Shown piece by piece: positions 1-8,308 of a stretch of DNA of 64,000 nucleotides. The notes below the pieces were generated by a model, which saw nothing but the letters and a program-made list of their open reading frames with translations, had not been told where the DNA came from and made no database searches. Numbering within the stretch: position 1 is the first letter of the stretch; each line of letters begins with the position of its first letter. The stretch is from the NCBI RefSeq assembly GCF_036226665.1, contig NZ_CP109007.1, positions 2,334,501 to 2,398,500 on the forward strand, given 5' to 3'. This DNA comes from Streptomyces sp. NBC_00691. Its GTDB lineage: Bacteria > Actinomycetota > Actinomycetes > Streptomycetales > Streptomycetaceae. The translations under genes were made by a program, and so were the position numbers.

Positions 1-503
1 TCCGTCTCGCGCTCGGTCAGCTGCGGGGCCTTCGGCTCGTCGGCGCCGGCCGCCGGGGCGGGCTCGGTCGCGAGCCTGCGGTACTCGCCGAGGACCAGCC
101 CGGCGAGGCCGGGGGTGAAGACGGGGTCGCCGACCGCCGTCCGCCGCACGGCGTCGATCAGCTCCTCCGTGCTCGCCGACTTGAGGAGATAGCCGGTGGC
201 GCCGGACTTGACCGCCTCCAGGACGTCGGCGTGCTCGCCGCTGGCCGAGAGGACCAGGACCCGCAGCCCCGGCCGGCCGCCGACGAGCTCCTTGCAGACC
301 TGGACGCCCGGCTTCACCGGCAGGTTCAGGTCCAGGACGAGGACGTCGGGCAGGACCGCGAGGGCACGGCGCACCGCCTGCTCGCCGTCGCCGGCCGTGG
401 CGACCACGTCCAGGCCCGCTTCGGCCAGATCGCGGGCGACCGCGTCCCGCCACATCGGATGGTCGTCGACGACCATCACCTTGATCCGCTGCTGCTCGCT
501 CAT
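1..503 (-). CDS. macR: NarL/LuxR-family response regulator, C-terminus beyond window (MacR-like)
   Basis: This gene enters at the ATG at 503 and runs off the left edge, so only about 167 residues are visible. They form a receiver domain: the acidic pair in VVDDHPMW near the N-terminus, the phospho-acceptor Asp in DVLVLDLNLP, and the conserved Lys in GYLLKSAS. The visible end, ending LTERE, is the beginning of a LuxR-type HTH. It overlaps the upstream histidine kinase by 4 bp (ATGA), so the two are translationally coupled. The kinase type and the SCO2120/2121-like gene order suggest MacR, a DNA-binding regulator of morphogenetic membrane-protein genes; that name rests on synteny remembered from S. 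coelicolor. Confidence 0.85.
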   Translation of the reverse strand, partial: MSEQQRIKVMVVDDHPMWRDAVARDLAEAGLDVVATAGDGEQAVRRALAVLPDVLVLDLNLPVKPGVQVCKELVGGRPGLRVLVLSASGEHADVLEAVKSGATGYLLKSASTEELIDAVRRTAVGDPVFTPGLAGLVLGEYRRLATEPAPAAGADEPKAPQLTERET

Positions 504-1714
504 CTTCCTTGTCCCGCCTTCCCCCGTGGAACCTTCAACTCGACTTCCGTGCCCTGGCCGGGGACCGAGATCAGCTCGGCCGTGCCGCCCAGATCCCGCA
601 GTCTCCCCCTGATGGAGAGGGCGACGCCCATCCGGCCCTCGCCCTCCGCCTGCGCGAGGCGGCCCTCCGGGATGCCGGGGCCGTCGTCCCGGACGGTGAC
701 GATCACCTCGTCGGGCCAGTCCTCGACGAGGATCCAGGCCTGAGCCTCGTCCCCCGCGTGCACCCGCACATTGTCCAGGGCGGCGCCGACGGCGGCGGCC
801 AGCTCACGGGCGGCGGGCGGTTCGAGGAGCACCGGCGCGCCCGGCTCGGAGAGGGTGACCTTCGCCCCGGCGCGCGGGGCGAGCAGCAGCCTCAGGTCCA
901 CGGACGAGCCGCCGTCGTGGTCCTCCTCCACCTCGACGACCCGGACGACGGCGCCCTCGGACTCGTCCTCGGAGACCAGGCTGGGGCGGATGAGACCGCC
1001 GGCCACGAGGGTCCGGAGGGCCACCTCCTGCTCCCCCGCCATCCGCCCGAGGTCGGCGGCCTCGCCGCCGAGGGCGGTACCGCGCCGCTGCACCATCGCG
1101 AGGACCTGGAGGACGCTGTCGTGGATGTCGCGGGCGAGCCGCTCCCGCTCGCGGGTCGCGGCCTCGATCTCCAGGGCACGGGCGAGGGTGCGTTCGGAGG
1201 CGCGGGCGACCTCGACGACGTATCCGATGGCGATGGAGGCCACCCAGACGAGGAGGACGTTGTGGAGGGTGTCCCGGCTGGGGTGGCCGCGTTCGACGAT
1301 GTTGGCGACGGCGACGAGGGAGGAGGCGGCGCCGGCCCAGCGCCAGCCGCCCTTGATCGCGTACGCGAGGACGGATCCGGCGGTCCATATCGAGGGCAGG
1401 GTGGGGCCCTCGATGGACTGGGCGTGGGCGTCGGCGAGCGGGGTGAGGAGGATGCCGACGAGGGCGACGGCGAGGTCGGCGCCGAGGAAGCGCTTGGTGC
1501 AGCTGGCCGCGTTCGCCACCTTGGGCAGGGTCGCGAGGGTCCAGACGCACATCACCGCCAGGAAGGCGACGGCGATCCAGGGCCGCTCGTACCGGTCACG
1601 GCCGAAGGCGAACAGCAGGACCGCGTAGATCATGGTCAGGACGCGGTAGCCGGTCAGCGCCCGCCACAACGGCTGCTCGACCGACATGCGCACGACCCGC
1701 TCGCGCTTGGCCAT
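500..1714 (-). CDS. macS: MacS-family sensor histidine kinase
   Basis: This is a membrane sensor kinase of about 404 residues, partner of the adjacent receiver protein. About five hydrophobic segments fill the first 180 residues. A HisKA_3 dimerisation box follows, with the phospho-acceptor His in ARDIHDSVLQVLAM, then a HATPase domain with an N-box (AALDNVRVHA) and a G1 box (VRDDGPGIP). It autophosphorylates and passes phosphate to the regulator encoded next. The start is uncertain: GTG at 1723, ATG at 1714 and ATG at 1687 are in frame, and 1714 is used here. Its stop overlaps the regulator start by 4 bp. Confidence 0.85.
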   Translation of the reverse strand: MAKRERVVRMSVEQPLWRALTGYRVLTMIYAVLLFAFGRDRYERPWIAVAFLAVMCVWTLATLPKVANAASCTKRFLGADLAVALVGILLTPLADAHAQSIEGPTLPSIWTAGSVLAYAIKGGWRWAGAASSLVAVANIVERGHPSRDTLHNVLLVWVASIAIGYVVEVARASERTLARALEIEAATRERERLARDIHDSVLQVLAMVQRRGTALGGEAADLGRMAGEQEVALRTLVAGGLIRPSLVSEDESEGAVVRVVEVEEDHDGGSSVDLRLLLAPRAGAKVTLSEPGAPVLLEPPAARELAAAVGAALDNVRVHAGDEAQAWILVEDWPDEVIVTVRDDGPGIPEGRLAQAEGEGRMGVALSIRGRLRDLGGTAELISVPGQGTEVELKVPRGKAGQGR

Positions 1715-1761
1715 CTCCCCCACCCCCGGACGTCCCGAACGGGACGTCTACCGCCGGACGC

Positions 1762-2508
1762 CTACGCGCCGGACTCTTCCCGAGCGGCGATCTCGGCCTT
1801 CACGGCCTCCTTGGCCGCCTTCTCCGCGTCCGCGATCTGCCGCTTGGCGGCGGTCGCGTAGATGTCGACGTACTCCTGGCCGGACAGCTTCATGATCTCG
1901 TACATGACCTCGTCGGTCACCGAGCGGAGGATGAAGCGGTCCCCCTCCATGCCCTGGTAGCGGGTGAAGTCCAGCGGCTTTCCGATCCGGATCCCCGGGC
2001 GCATCAGCTTGGGGACGACCTTGCCGGGCGGCTGGATCTTCTCGGTGTCGATCATGGCGACCGGGATCACCGGCGCACCGGTGGCCAGGGCCACGCGCGC
2101 GAGGCCGCCGGGCTTGCCGCGGTAGAGACGGCCGTCGGGCGAGCGGGTGCCCTCGGGGTAGATGCCGAAGAGCCCGCCGTTCTCGATGACCTGGATACCG
2201 GCCTTGATCGCCGCCTCGCCCGCGCCGCGCGCACCCGAACGGTCCACCGGAAGCTGACCGACGCCCTTGAAGAAGGCGGCCGTGAGCTTGCCCTTCACAC
2301 CCGGCGAGGTGAAGTACTCCGCCTTGGCGATGAAGGTGACCTTGCGGTCGAGCACGGCGGGCAGGAAGAAGGAGTCGGAGAACGACAGGTGATTGCTCGC
2401 CAGGATCGCGGGCCCCTCGGCGGGAATGTTCTCCAGACCCTCCACCCAGGGCCGGAAGGCAAGCTTCAGGGACCCTCCGAGGGAGAACTTCATTGCGCCG
2501 TAGATCAA
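1762..2508 (-). CDS. Lysophospholipid acyltransferase family protein (PlsC-like)
   Basis: This is predicted to acylate the sn-2 position of lysophosphatidate or a related lysophospholipid at the cytoplasmic membrane. The HX4D catalytic motif is present as NHLSFSD (His40, Asp45 from the start used), followed by the substrate-binding EGTRSPDGRL block. The Ala/Lys/Glu-rich C-terminus looks helical. The TTG at 2508 is used because GGAAGG lies about 9 nt upstream; an in-frame ATG at 2493 would remove only five residues. The much longer open frame upstream to 2643 lacks homology-like content. The acyl donor cannot be told from sequence. Confidence 0.85.
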   Translation of the reverse strand: MIYGAMKFSLGGSLKLAFRPWVEGLENIPAEGPAILASNHLSFSDSFFLPAVLDRKVTFIAKAEYFTSPGVKGKLTAAFFKGVGQLPVDRSGARGAGEAAIKAGIQVIENGGLFGIYPEGTRSPDGRLYRGKPGGLARVALATGAPVIPVAMIDTEKIQPPGKVVPKLMRPGIRIGKPLDFTRYQGMEGDRFILRSVTDEVMYEIMKLSGQEYVDIYATAAKRQIADAEKAAKEAVKAEIAAREESGA

Positions 2509-2693
2509 CTCGCCATGCCTTCCGTGTGCCGTGGCGACGACTTTATCCCGTACCGGCGTACGCCCCCCGCTACGGCCCTGGTCGGTGTCGGTCCGGTCGC
2601 GTACCGTGAAGGTCCTTCCCCATTTTCCGTCGCTTCGGCGCACCCAGGGCGCACCCGAAGGCGAACGCGAAGTCGAGCGAACAGGAGACCCCG

Positions 2694-3476
2694 GTGCCGG
2701 TCCTTCCCGGAGCCGAGCCGTACCGCCATGACGGCGGAGAGGTCGGCGTCCTTCTCTGTCACGGATTCACCGGTTCCCCGCAGTCGCTGCGTCCGTGGGC
2801 CGAGTATCTGGCCGCGCGCGGTCTGACGGTGTCGCTGCCGCTGCTGCCCGGCCACGGCACCCGCTGGCAGGACATGCAGCTGACCACCTGGCAGGACTGG
2901 TACGCCGAGGTCGACCGGGCGCTGGGCGAGCTCCTGGAGCGGTGCGCGACCGTCTTCGTCTTCGGCCTCTCCATGGGCGGGGCGCTGACCCTGCGGCTCG
3001 CGGCGCGGCACGGGGACGCCGTGAAGGGCATCGTCCTGGTCAACCCGGGCAACAAGGTGCACGGACTGGCGGCGTACGCGCTGCCGGTCGCCCGTCATCT
3101 GGTCCCCTCGACCAAGGGCATCGCCAGCGACATCGCCAAGGAGGGCGTGACCGAGGTCGGCTACGACCGGGTGCCGCTGCACGCGGCGCACTCCCTGCGC
3201 CGCTTCTTCCAGACGGTTGACGCGGAGCTTCCGCAGGTCACGCAGCCGGTGGTGCTGCTCCACAGCCCGCAGGACCATGTCGTGCCGCCCGTCGACTCGG
3301 CCCGGATCCTCTCCCGGATCTCCTCGACGGACGTCCGGGAGATCCTGCTGGAACAGAGCTACCACGTGGCGACGTTGGACCATGACGCGGAGCGGATCTT
3401 CGACGAGAGCCTGGCCTTCGTCGAGCGTCTCGCGCCGGGTCTGGTCGACGAACAGGGGAGCAGGAGCGGTGGCTGA
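2694..3476 (+). CDS. Alpha/beta hydrolase, carboxylesterase or monoglyceride-lipase type
   Basis: This is a 260-residue soluble esterase-type enzyme. The oxyanion region is LLCHGFTGSP, the nucleophile elbow is GLSMGG (Ser93), the acid is in SPQDHVVP (Asp194), and the His is in SYHVATLDHD (His224), so the triad is complete. The GTG start at 2694 follows AGGAGA. The family includes the thermophilic Est30 and Est1-type carboxylesterases; the natural substrate is unknown. It is divergent from the PlsC-like gene and overlaps the following membrane-protein gene by 8 bp, suggesting a two-gene operon. A lipid-related role is inference from the neighbour only. Confidence 0.85.
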   Translation: MPVLPGAEPYRHDGGEVGVLLCHGFTGSPQSLRPWAEYLAARGLTVSLPLLPGHGTRWQDMQLTTWQDWYAEVDRALGELLERCATVFVFGLSMGGALTLRLAARHGDAVKGIVLVNPGNKVHGLAAYALPVARHLVPSTKGIASDIAKEGVTEVGYDRVPLHAAHSLRRFFQTVDAELPQVTQPVVLLHSPQDHVVPPVDSARILSRISSTDVREILLEQSYHVATLDHDAERIFDESLAFVERLAPGLVDEQGSRSGG

Positions 3477-4146
3477 GGAGCAGGACGGCGGCGGGTTGGA
3501 GCCGCAGCCCATCGACGAGGAGGCGGCCTGGGCCGCGATCGTCGCGGGATACGGCGAGGAGCCGGCGGACCCGCCGGGTGCGAAGCCGTACCGGACCGTC
3601 GAGAACCTGTCGCTGCCGGAGCCGGAGGCCGACGGCGACGAGGACGGCAGGGAGGTCCGGCCGGTGAAGCCGGCGCCGGGGAAGGGCACGCCCTGGAAGC
3701 CGAGGCCGGAGACCGGCGGGGCACCGCCGGCGGCCTCGGAGGAGCCCGGGACGGATGCGGAGGAGGAGCCGGAGTCGGGTCCCGAGCGGCCCGCGCTCGG
3801 CAGCTCTGTCGTCTTCGCGCCCGGCGTGCGCCCCGCCGGTCCCCGTGACTACTCCCCGGCCGACCCGGAGGACGCGCCGGGCGGCTCCGACGAGGGCCAC
3901 TTCGTGCCGCCGGAGCCGCCCCCGCTGCCCGAGGCGGACGTGACGACCAGATTCGCCTGGCTGGCCGTGGTCGGCGGCCCGGTGCTGATGCTGGTCGCCG
4001 TGCTGCTCAGCTGGGACATGACCTGGTGGCTGACGACGCTGTGCATCGGCGGCTTCCTGGGCGGCTTCGCGACCCTGGTGGGCCGGATGAAGCACGACGA
4101 CGAGGACGACGGCTTCGACGACCCGGGCCGCGGCGCGGTCGTCTGA
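3469..4146 (+). CDS. Hypothetical protein with disordered acidic N-terminus and two C-terminal TM segments
   Basis: The product has about 225 residues and no function is recognised. Residues 1-160 are rich in Pro, Glu, Asp and Gly and look disordered. Two hydrophobic helices follow (around FAWLAVVGGPVLMLVAVLL and WWLTTLCIGGFLGGFATLV), then an acidic tail. The GTG start at 3469 has GGGGAG 8 nt upstream and sits inside the end of the hydrolase gene. The open frame extends further 5' but that part is antiparallel shadow of the hydrolase. It resembles conserved Streptomyces membrane proteins in this syntenic position. Confidence 0.75.
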   Translation: MAEEQDGGGLEPQPIDEEAAWAAIVAGYGEEPADPPGAKPYRTVENLSLPEPEADGDEDGREVRPVKPAPGKGTPWKPRPETGGAPPAASEEPGTDAEEEPESGPERPALGSSVVFAPGVRPAGPRDYSPADPEDAPGGSDEGHFVPPEPPPLPEADVTTRFAWLAVVGGPVLMLVAVLLSWDMTWWLTTLCIGGFLGGFATLVGRMKHDDEDDGFDDPGRGAVV

Positions 4147-4168
4147 TCGCCCTGACGCCTGACTCCGT

Positions 4169-4201
4169 CCGTCGGCCGGTGGCTCGCCGCCCGGCCGACG
4201 G
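4169..4201. terminator. Convergent-gene hairpin terminator
   Basis: An 11-bp perfect stem (CCGTCGGCCGG with CCGGCCGACGG) with an 11-nt loop lies between the convergent genes ending at 4146 and 4213. There is no U-tract, as is usual in Streptomyces. Confidence 0.65.
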
Positions 4202-4212
4202 CGGTGGGGGCC

Positions 4213-4959
4213 TCAGGTCGCGGCGGGCACCCGCACGGCGGCCAGCACCGGAAGGTGGTCGGTGGCGGCCCGCAGATCCGCCGGGTCGAGGTCGTCCGGC
4301 ACCCCGCAGCCGAGGAACTCGACCCCGGGGGTGGCGAGGATCGCGTCGATCCGCTGGTGCGGATCGGCGGGGGTCGAGGTGTACGCGCCTCCCCAGGGAC
4401 TGACCTCCCAGCCGTCCTGGAGTTCCTTCGCGAGCCGCCGGAAGGCGGGCCCGTCGGGCTGTTCGTTGAGGTCCCCCGCCACCAGGGTGTACGGGGTCCC
4501 CAGGGCGGCGACCCGGTCGAGGACCAGTCCGGCCTGGGCGTACCGCTCGTCCTTCCGCAGGCTCAGATGGCAGCTGACGAGGCCGACCCGGGCCCCGGCG
4601 AAGCGGACGACGGCGGTCGCGAGACCGCGCCGGTGCAGGCCGGGGGTGAGCGGCAGCAGGACGTCCTCGGTGCGTTCCACGGTGGCCCGCAGGGAGCAGA
4701 GCAGCATCGGTCCGGCCGCGGTGGCGCCACCGCTCAGCATGACGAGCTCGCTCTTGGCGGCGAGCCGGGCGGCGTGTTTGCGCCAGCGGAAGAAGCGCGG
4801 GGCCTCCTGGACGAAGACGAGGTCCGGGTCGCAGGCCCGGATGACCCGGGCGAGGGCGTCCTCGTCGTCGCGCATCGAGCGCACGTTGTAGCTGAGGACC
4901 CGGAGGACGGCCGAACCGTCCTCCTCGGTGCGGGAGTTGGGCAGCTCACTGATCGCCAT
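4213..4959 (-). CDS. Endonuclease/exonuclease/phosphatase (EEP) family protein
   Basis: This is a 248-residue metal-dependent phosphodiesterase fold. Visible EEP motifs in order are LSYNVRSM, FVQEAPRF (metal-binding Glu), VAGDLNEQPDGP (Asp/Asn) and the C-terminal ATDHLPV (Asp-His). The substrate could be nucleic acid, phosphoinositide or another phosphodiester; sequence does not say. No signal peptide is seen. The ATG at 4959 is chosen because a -10-like TACGTT ends 7 nt before it and no Shine-Dalgarno is present, consistent with a leaderless message. An in-frame GTG at 4995 lies inside the glkA terminator hairpin. Confidence 0.85.
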   Translation of the reverse strand: MAISELPNSRTEEDGSAVLRVLSYNVRSMRDDEDALARVIRACDPDLVFVQEAPRFFRWRKHAARLAAKSELVMLSGGATAAGPMLLCSLRATVERTEDVLLPLTPGLHRRGLATAVVRFAGARVGLVSCHLSLRKDERYAQAGLVLDRVAALGTPYTLVAGDLNEQPDGPAFRRLAKELQDGWEVSPWGGAYTSTPADPHQRIDAILATPGVEFLGCGVPDDLDPADLRAATDHLPVLAAVRVPAAT

Positions 4960-4966
4960 GACACGT

Positions 4967-4972
4967 AACGTA
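4967..4972 (-). promoter_or_regulatory. Leaderless -10 box (TACGTT) of the EEP gene
   Basis: TACGTT matches the TANNNT consensus and ends 7 nt before the ATG at 4959. No ribosome-binding site lies between, so transcription probably starts at or next to the ATG. Confidence 0.5.
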
Positions 4973-4978
4973 CGACAA

Positions 4979-5012
4979 CCGCCCGCCGCGTCCACAGGGA
5001 CGCGACGGGCGG
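4979..5012 (-). terminator. Hairpin downstream of glkA
   Basis: CCGCCCG-C-CGCGTCC pairs with GGACGCG-A-CGGGCGG around an ACAG loop, with one mismatch. It lies about 20 nt past the glkA stop codon. Confidence 0.65.
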
Positions 5013-5031
5013 TCGTCGTAGGAGGGTCGGC

Positions 5032-5973
5032 TCAGCCCTGGCGGGCGAGGTCCGCCGCGCCGACCAGACCGGCCTTGTTGCCGAGCTGGGCCGCGAGGAC
5101 CTGCGCGTGCGGGCGCCACTGGCCGCCGATCAGCCAGCGTCGGAAGGACTTCCGGATCGGGTCGAGGACCAGATCGCCCTCGTCCGAGACGCCGCCGCCG
5201 ACGATGAACGCCGAGGGGTCGAACAGCGAGGCCAGGTCCGCGAGGCCGGCACCGGCCCAGCGGGCCAGTTCGCGGAAGGAGTCGACGGCGACCGGGTCGC
5301 CGGCGCGGGCGGCCTGGCTGACGTGCCGGCCCTCGATGCCCTCGGGGGTGCCGTCGCCGAGTCCGAGGAGGACCTCGGCCCGCTCGGGGGTGGCGTTGGC
5401 GCGCTGCTTGGCGTAGCGGACGAGCGCGCGGCCGGAGGCGTACTGCTCCCAGCAGCCCTGGCTGCCGCAGCCGCAGAGCAGACCGTCCGGGACGACCCGG
5501 ATGTGGCCGAATTCGGCGGCCACGCCGAAGCGTCCGCGGCGCAGCTTGTTGCCGATGATGATGCCGCCGCCGAGGCCGGTGCCGAGGGTGATGCAGATGA
5601 CGTCCTCGTGGCCCTGGCCGGCGCCGAACCTGTACTCGCCCCAGGCTGCCGCGTTGGCGTCGTTCTCGACGACGACGGGCAGGCCGACCCGCTGCTCGAC
5701 CTTGTCCTTGAGCGGCTCGTGCCGCCAGTCGATGTTCGGCGCGAAGAGGACGGTGGCGCGCTTGTCGTCGACGTAGCCCGCGGCACCGATGCCGACGGCC
5801 TCGATCGTGTGGCCCTTGCCGGCCTCGGACACGGCGGCGCAGATCGCGTCGACGATGCCTTCGGGGGTCGGCGGGGTGGGCACCTTGTGCGTGTCGAGGA
5901 TGTTGCCCTCCTCGTCGACCACGCCGGCCGCGATCTTCGTGCCGCCGATGTCGACGCCGATGGTGAGTCCCAT
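5032..5973 (-). CDS. glkA: ROK-family glucokinase
   Basis: This enzyme phosphorylates glucose with ATP to glucose 6-phosphate and in Streptomyces is also the mediator of glucose repression. It has 313 residues, matching the family. It begins with the nucleotide-binding GVDIGGTKIAAG motif, has the sugar-binding NDANAAAWGE and TLGTGLGGGI motifs, and the ROK zinc site with GHIRVVPDG followed by CGCGSQGCWE. The ATG at 5973 is preceded by GAGGGA. The sequence is close to S. coelicolor GlkA as remembered. The upstream gene on the same strand is the SCO2127-like gene, whose product has been linked to glucose uptake. Confidence 0.97.
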   Translation of the reverse strand: MGLTIGVDIGGTKIAAGVVDEEGNILDTHKVPTPPTPEGIVDAICAAVSEAGKGHTIEAVGIGAAGYVDDKRATVLFAPNIDWRHEPLKDKVEQRVGLPVVVENDANAAAWGEYRFGAGQGHEDVICITLGTGLGGGIIIGNKLRRGRFGVAAEFGHIRVVPDGLLCGCGSQGCWEQYASGRALVRYAKQRANATPERAEVLLGLGDGTPEGIEGRHVSQAARAGDPVAVDSFRELARWAGAGLADLASLFDPSAFIVGGGVSDEGDLVLDPIRKSFRRWLIGGQWRPHAQVLAAQLGNKAGLVGAADLARQG

Positions 5974-6039
5974 GTGTCCCTCAGTTTTCGGTCGAGCCCC
6001 GCTAAGGCCCACCGTACCCGAGGGGGACGGGCGTCCCGA

Positions 6040-6561
6040 TCAGTCGAGGTCGATGTGCTGGCCGGTTCCGGGCCCCTCGTCGTCCTTGCGGTCGTCCGCG
6101 CCGGCGTCCCCGCCGGTGCCCTTCGTGGCGTCCCCGCCTGCGCTCCCGGCGGTGTTCCCGCCCGGGTGGTCCGCGTCCCGGCGCGGATCGCGCGGGTCGT
6201 CGGGGGTCACCTTCTCGTCACGCGTCCAGCGGCTCTCGTGGGACTCGACGGCGGAGCGGTAGGCGGCGAGCAGCTCGTTCCCGGCGGCGGCGAGGTGGTC
6301 GAAGACCTGCGGGTTGCGCTCGATGACGGGCTCGACGACGGCCTTCGCCTGGCTGACGAGCTGCTGCACGGTCTGTGCGGCCTGGCCTGCGAGCAGCGGG
6401 TTCCCGAGGCCTCCGGAGACCTTGCCGGCGACGGCCTCGAAGAGCTTGCGGAACTCGTCGGCGGCGGAGCCTGTCTCCGCCCCGCGCTCTGCCCGACGAC
6501 GGGCCTTCTCCGCCTCCAGGTCCTCGGCGCACGCCTTGGCCCAGGCGTCCGAATCGCTCAT
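6040..6561 (-). CDS. DUF5304-type protein, SCO2127-like, upstream of glkA
   Basis: This is a 173-residue hydrophilic protein with no membrane segment or recognised catalytic motif. The N-terminal half is an Ala/Glu/Arg-rich helix (DAWAKACAEDLEAEKARRRA), the middle is a predicted helical region, and the C-terminal third is acidic, Gly/Asp/Lys-rich and probably disordered. GAGGAG precedes the ATG. Its position directly upstream of glkA and its size match SCO2127, reported to stimulate glucose transport and glucose-kinase activity; that link is from memory of the literature and synteny, not from motifs. Confidence 0.8.
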   Translation of the reverse strand: MSDSDAWAKACAEDLEAEKARRRAERGAETGSAADEFRKLFEAVAGKVSGGLGNPLLAGQAAQTVQQLVSQAKAVVEPVIERNPQVFDHLAAAGNELLAAYRSAVESHESRWTRDEKVTPDDPRDPRRDADHPGGNTAGSAGGDATKGTGGDAGADDRKDDEGPGTGQHIDLD

Positions 6562-6604
6562 GGCGTACTCCTCACTGGCTGGTACTTCGACGGTACACGC
6601 CCCC

Positions 6605-7744
6605 TCAGGGGGTACGGGGCCAGAGTCCGGGGTCGGGGGTGAAGCGCACCCGGAGGTCTCCCTCGACGAGTCCCGCGCCGGTGACGGTGCAGCGGCGCAG
6701 GGCGGCCGGCAGGGGCACGTTGCGGCGGAAGGCGCCGACGGTCAGGAGCAGTTCGTCACCCCTGCGGACGAGGGACAGATCCTCCTTGACGGCCCCGGGG
6801 AGGGCGATGTGCCAGACGAGGACGCCGTCCTCCTCCCGGCGGTCCTCGACGGACCACGCCGGTACGGGGTCGGGGACGGCCGCCGGGCGGCGGGCGGGCG
6901 CGAGCGGCACGAGGTCGTCGGGGCCGCGGGGGTCCCGGCCGAGGTGCGGCAGCTCGTCGACGCCCGCGGCGCCGGAGGCGGTACGGAGTTCCGCGAGGTG
7001 CCGGTGCTGCTGGGCGGTCAGTCCGGCGAGCCAGGGGTCCTCGGAGCCGGCGGGCAGCAGCCGGTTGGCGACCACGGAGTCGAGGGCGAGTCGCTGGAGG
7101 GCGAGGCCGAGCCGGGCGGTGCGCAGGGCGCGGGCGGCGGCGGGGCCGGGTTCGAGGACCAGCCGGACGCTGGTGGTGGGGGCCTCGACGACGGCCTGGA
7201 CGGCGGCCAGCTCGGTCTCCCAGCGCCCGGTGGTCTCGTACAGCCACTGCGCGGGCATCGGGACCCCGGCGAGCTGGGCGAGCATGGGGCGCAGGGCGCG
7301 GGCGGCCTGCCGTTCCGGCGGCAGGAGGCGGCGCAGATAGCGGCGGAGCTGCTCGGGCAGGGCGAGGAGGGCGAGGGCCTCGGTGAGCGGCGGCAGGTCG
7401 ACGACGGCGAGCTCGTGGTCGCCCTCGGCGGCGTCGCGCAGGGCGCGGAGCAGGGCGAAGTGGCCGCTGCCGGGGAGTGCGGTGAGTTCGGCGTCCTCGA
7501 AGGGCGCGGCGCCCAGCAGGTCGAGGGCGGTGGAGGAGCGGGCCTGGAGGGCGAGGAACTCACGGCGGAAGTCACCGGCCGGGTCGGGGCGCAGGACCCG
7601 GAGGCCGTCGCCGCTCAGGAGCGGGTCGGCGTCCGCGGAGACGAGCAGGACCCGGCGGCCCGCCCGCGCCTCGGCGAGGGCGGTCGCGGCGGCGACGGTC
7701 GTGCGCCCGGCGCCGCCGAGGCCGGTGACAAGGATGATCCGCAT
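6605..7744 (-). CDS. ArsA/Get3-like ATPase with altered Walker A and C-terminal Hsp20-like domain
   Basis: This is a 379-residue SIMIBI-class P-loop protein. The N-terminus has GLGGAGRTT where canonical ArsA/Get3 has a GKGGVGKTT-type loop: both the signature Lys and the P-loop Lys are absent, the latter replaced by Arg. VLLVSADAD follows as switch-I-like. The last 70 residues (from VLVWHIALPGAVKEDLSL) resemble the alpha-crystallin-like domain that many actinobacterial ArsA homologues carry. No metal-binding Cys cluster is seen, so arsenite export is unlikely. It is cytoplasmic. Predicted leaderless (TAACGT 7 nt before ATG). Confidence 0.8.
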   Translation of the reverse strand: MRIILVTGLGGAGRTTVAAATALAEARAGRRVLLVSADADPLLSGDGLRVLRPDPAGDFRREFLALQARSSTALDLLGAAPFEDAELTALPGSGHFALLRALRDAAEGDHELAVVDLPPLTEALALLALPEQLRRYLRRLLPPERQAARALRPMLAQLAGVPMPAQWLYETTGRWETELAAVQAVVEAPTTSVRLVLEPGPAAARALRTARLGLALQRLALDSVVANRLLPAGSEDPWLAGLTAQQHRHLAELRTASGAAGVDELPHLGRDPRGPDDLVPLAPARRPAAVPDPVPAWSVEDRREEDGVLVWHIALPGAVKEDLSLVRRGDELLLTVGAFRRNVPLPAALRRCTVTGAGLVEGDLRVRFTPDPGLWPRTP

Positions 7745-7751
7745 GCGGAGG

Positions 7752-7757
7752 ACGTTA
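7752..7757 (-). promoter_or_regulatory. Leaderless -10 box (TAACGT) of the ArsA-like gene
   Basis: TAACGT ends 7 nt before the ATG at 7744. The intervening CCTCCGC has no Shine-Dalgarno character. Confidence 0.5.
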
Positions 7758-7775
7758 CCCGCGCCCTCCGGGGGC

Positions 7776-8219
7776 TCACGCGCCGGATTCGACGCGCTTC
7801 TTCAGGCCGGCGAGGGCACGGTCGATGATGACCTTCTCCGCCTTGCGCTTGATCATGCCGAGCATCGGGATCTTGACGTCGACGGTCAGCTGGTAGGTGA
7901 CCTCCGTGCGGTCGCCGCCGCCCACGGCCGCCAGCCGGTACGACCCGTCGAGCGATCGCAGCATCTGCGACTTGACCAGCGTCCAGCTGACCTCGTCGCC
8001 CCCGGTCCAGGTGTACGCCAGGGTGTGGTCGTCCTTGATCGCTCCGGCGTCGAGAAGAAGGCGCACCTTCTCGGCGCGGCCTGCGGCGTCGGTCTCCAGG
8101 ACCTCGGCCTCCTTCACCTCGCCCGTCCACTCGGGGTAGCGGGCGAAGTCGGCGATCACGCCCATGACGTCGGCCGGCGCCGCCTCGATGGTGATGCTCG
8201 AGCTGGTGTGTTCGGCCAT
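7776..8219 (-). CDS. SRPBCC (START/polyketide-cyclase-like) family protein
   Basis: This is a 147-residue single-domain helix-grip protein. The fold is suggested by the opening beta strand SSSITIEAAPADVMGVIAD, the typical YPEWTGEVKEAEVLE segment, and the long C-terminal helix ending LAGLKKRVES. Members bind hydrophobic ligands or act in lipid or polyketide chemistry; nothing here fixes the ligand. The ATG at 8219 has GGAGGAG about 8 nt upstream; the upstream in-frame extension to 8366 is rejected. It sits next to the ArsA-like gene on the same strand, 31 bp apart, so co-transcription is likely. Confidence 0.85.
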   Translation of the reverse strand: MAEHTSSSITIEAAPADVMGVIADFARYPEWTGEVKEAEVLETDAAGRAEKVRLLLDAGAIKDDHTLAYTWTGGDEVSWTLVKSQMLRSLDGSYRLAAVGGGDRTEVTYQLTVDVKIPMLGMIKRKAEKVIIDRALAGLKKRVESGA

Positions 8220-8308
8220 CGTGGTGGCTCCTCCACTGTGCGGTCCGGCGGAAGTCAAAGGGCACAGACGTGCCGACGGCAGGCTATCGCGCTGCGACGC
8301 GGCGCCCG

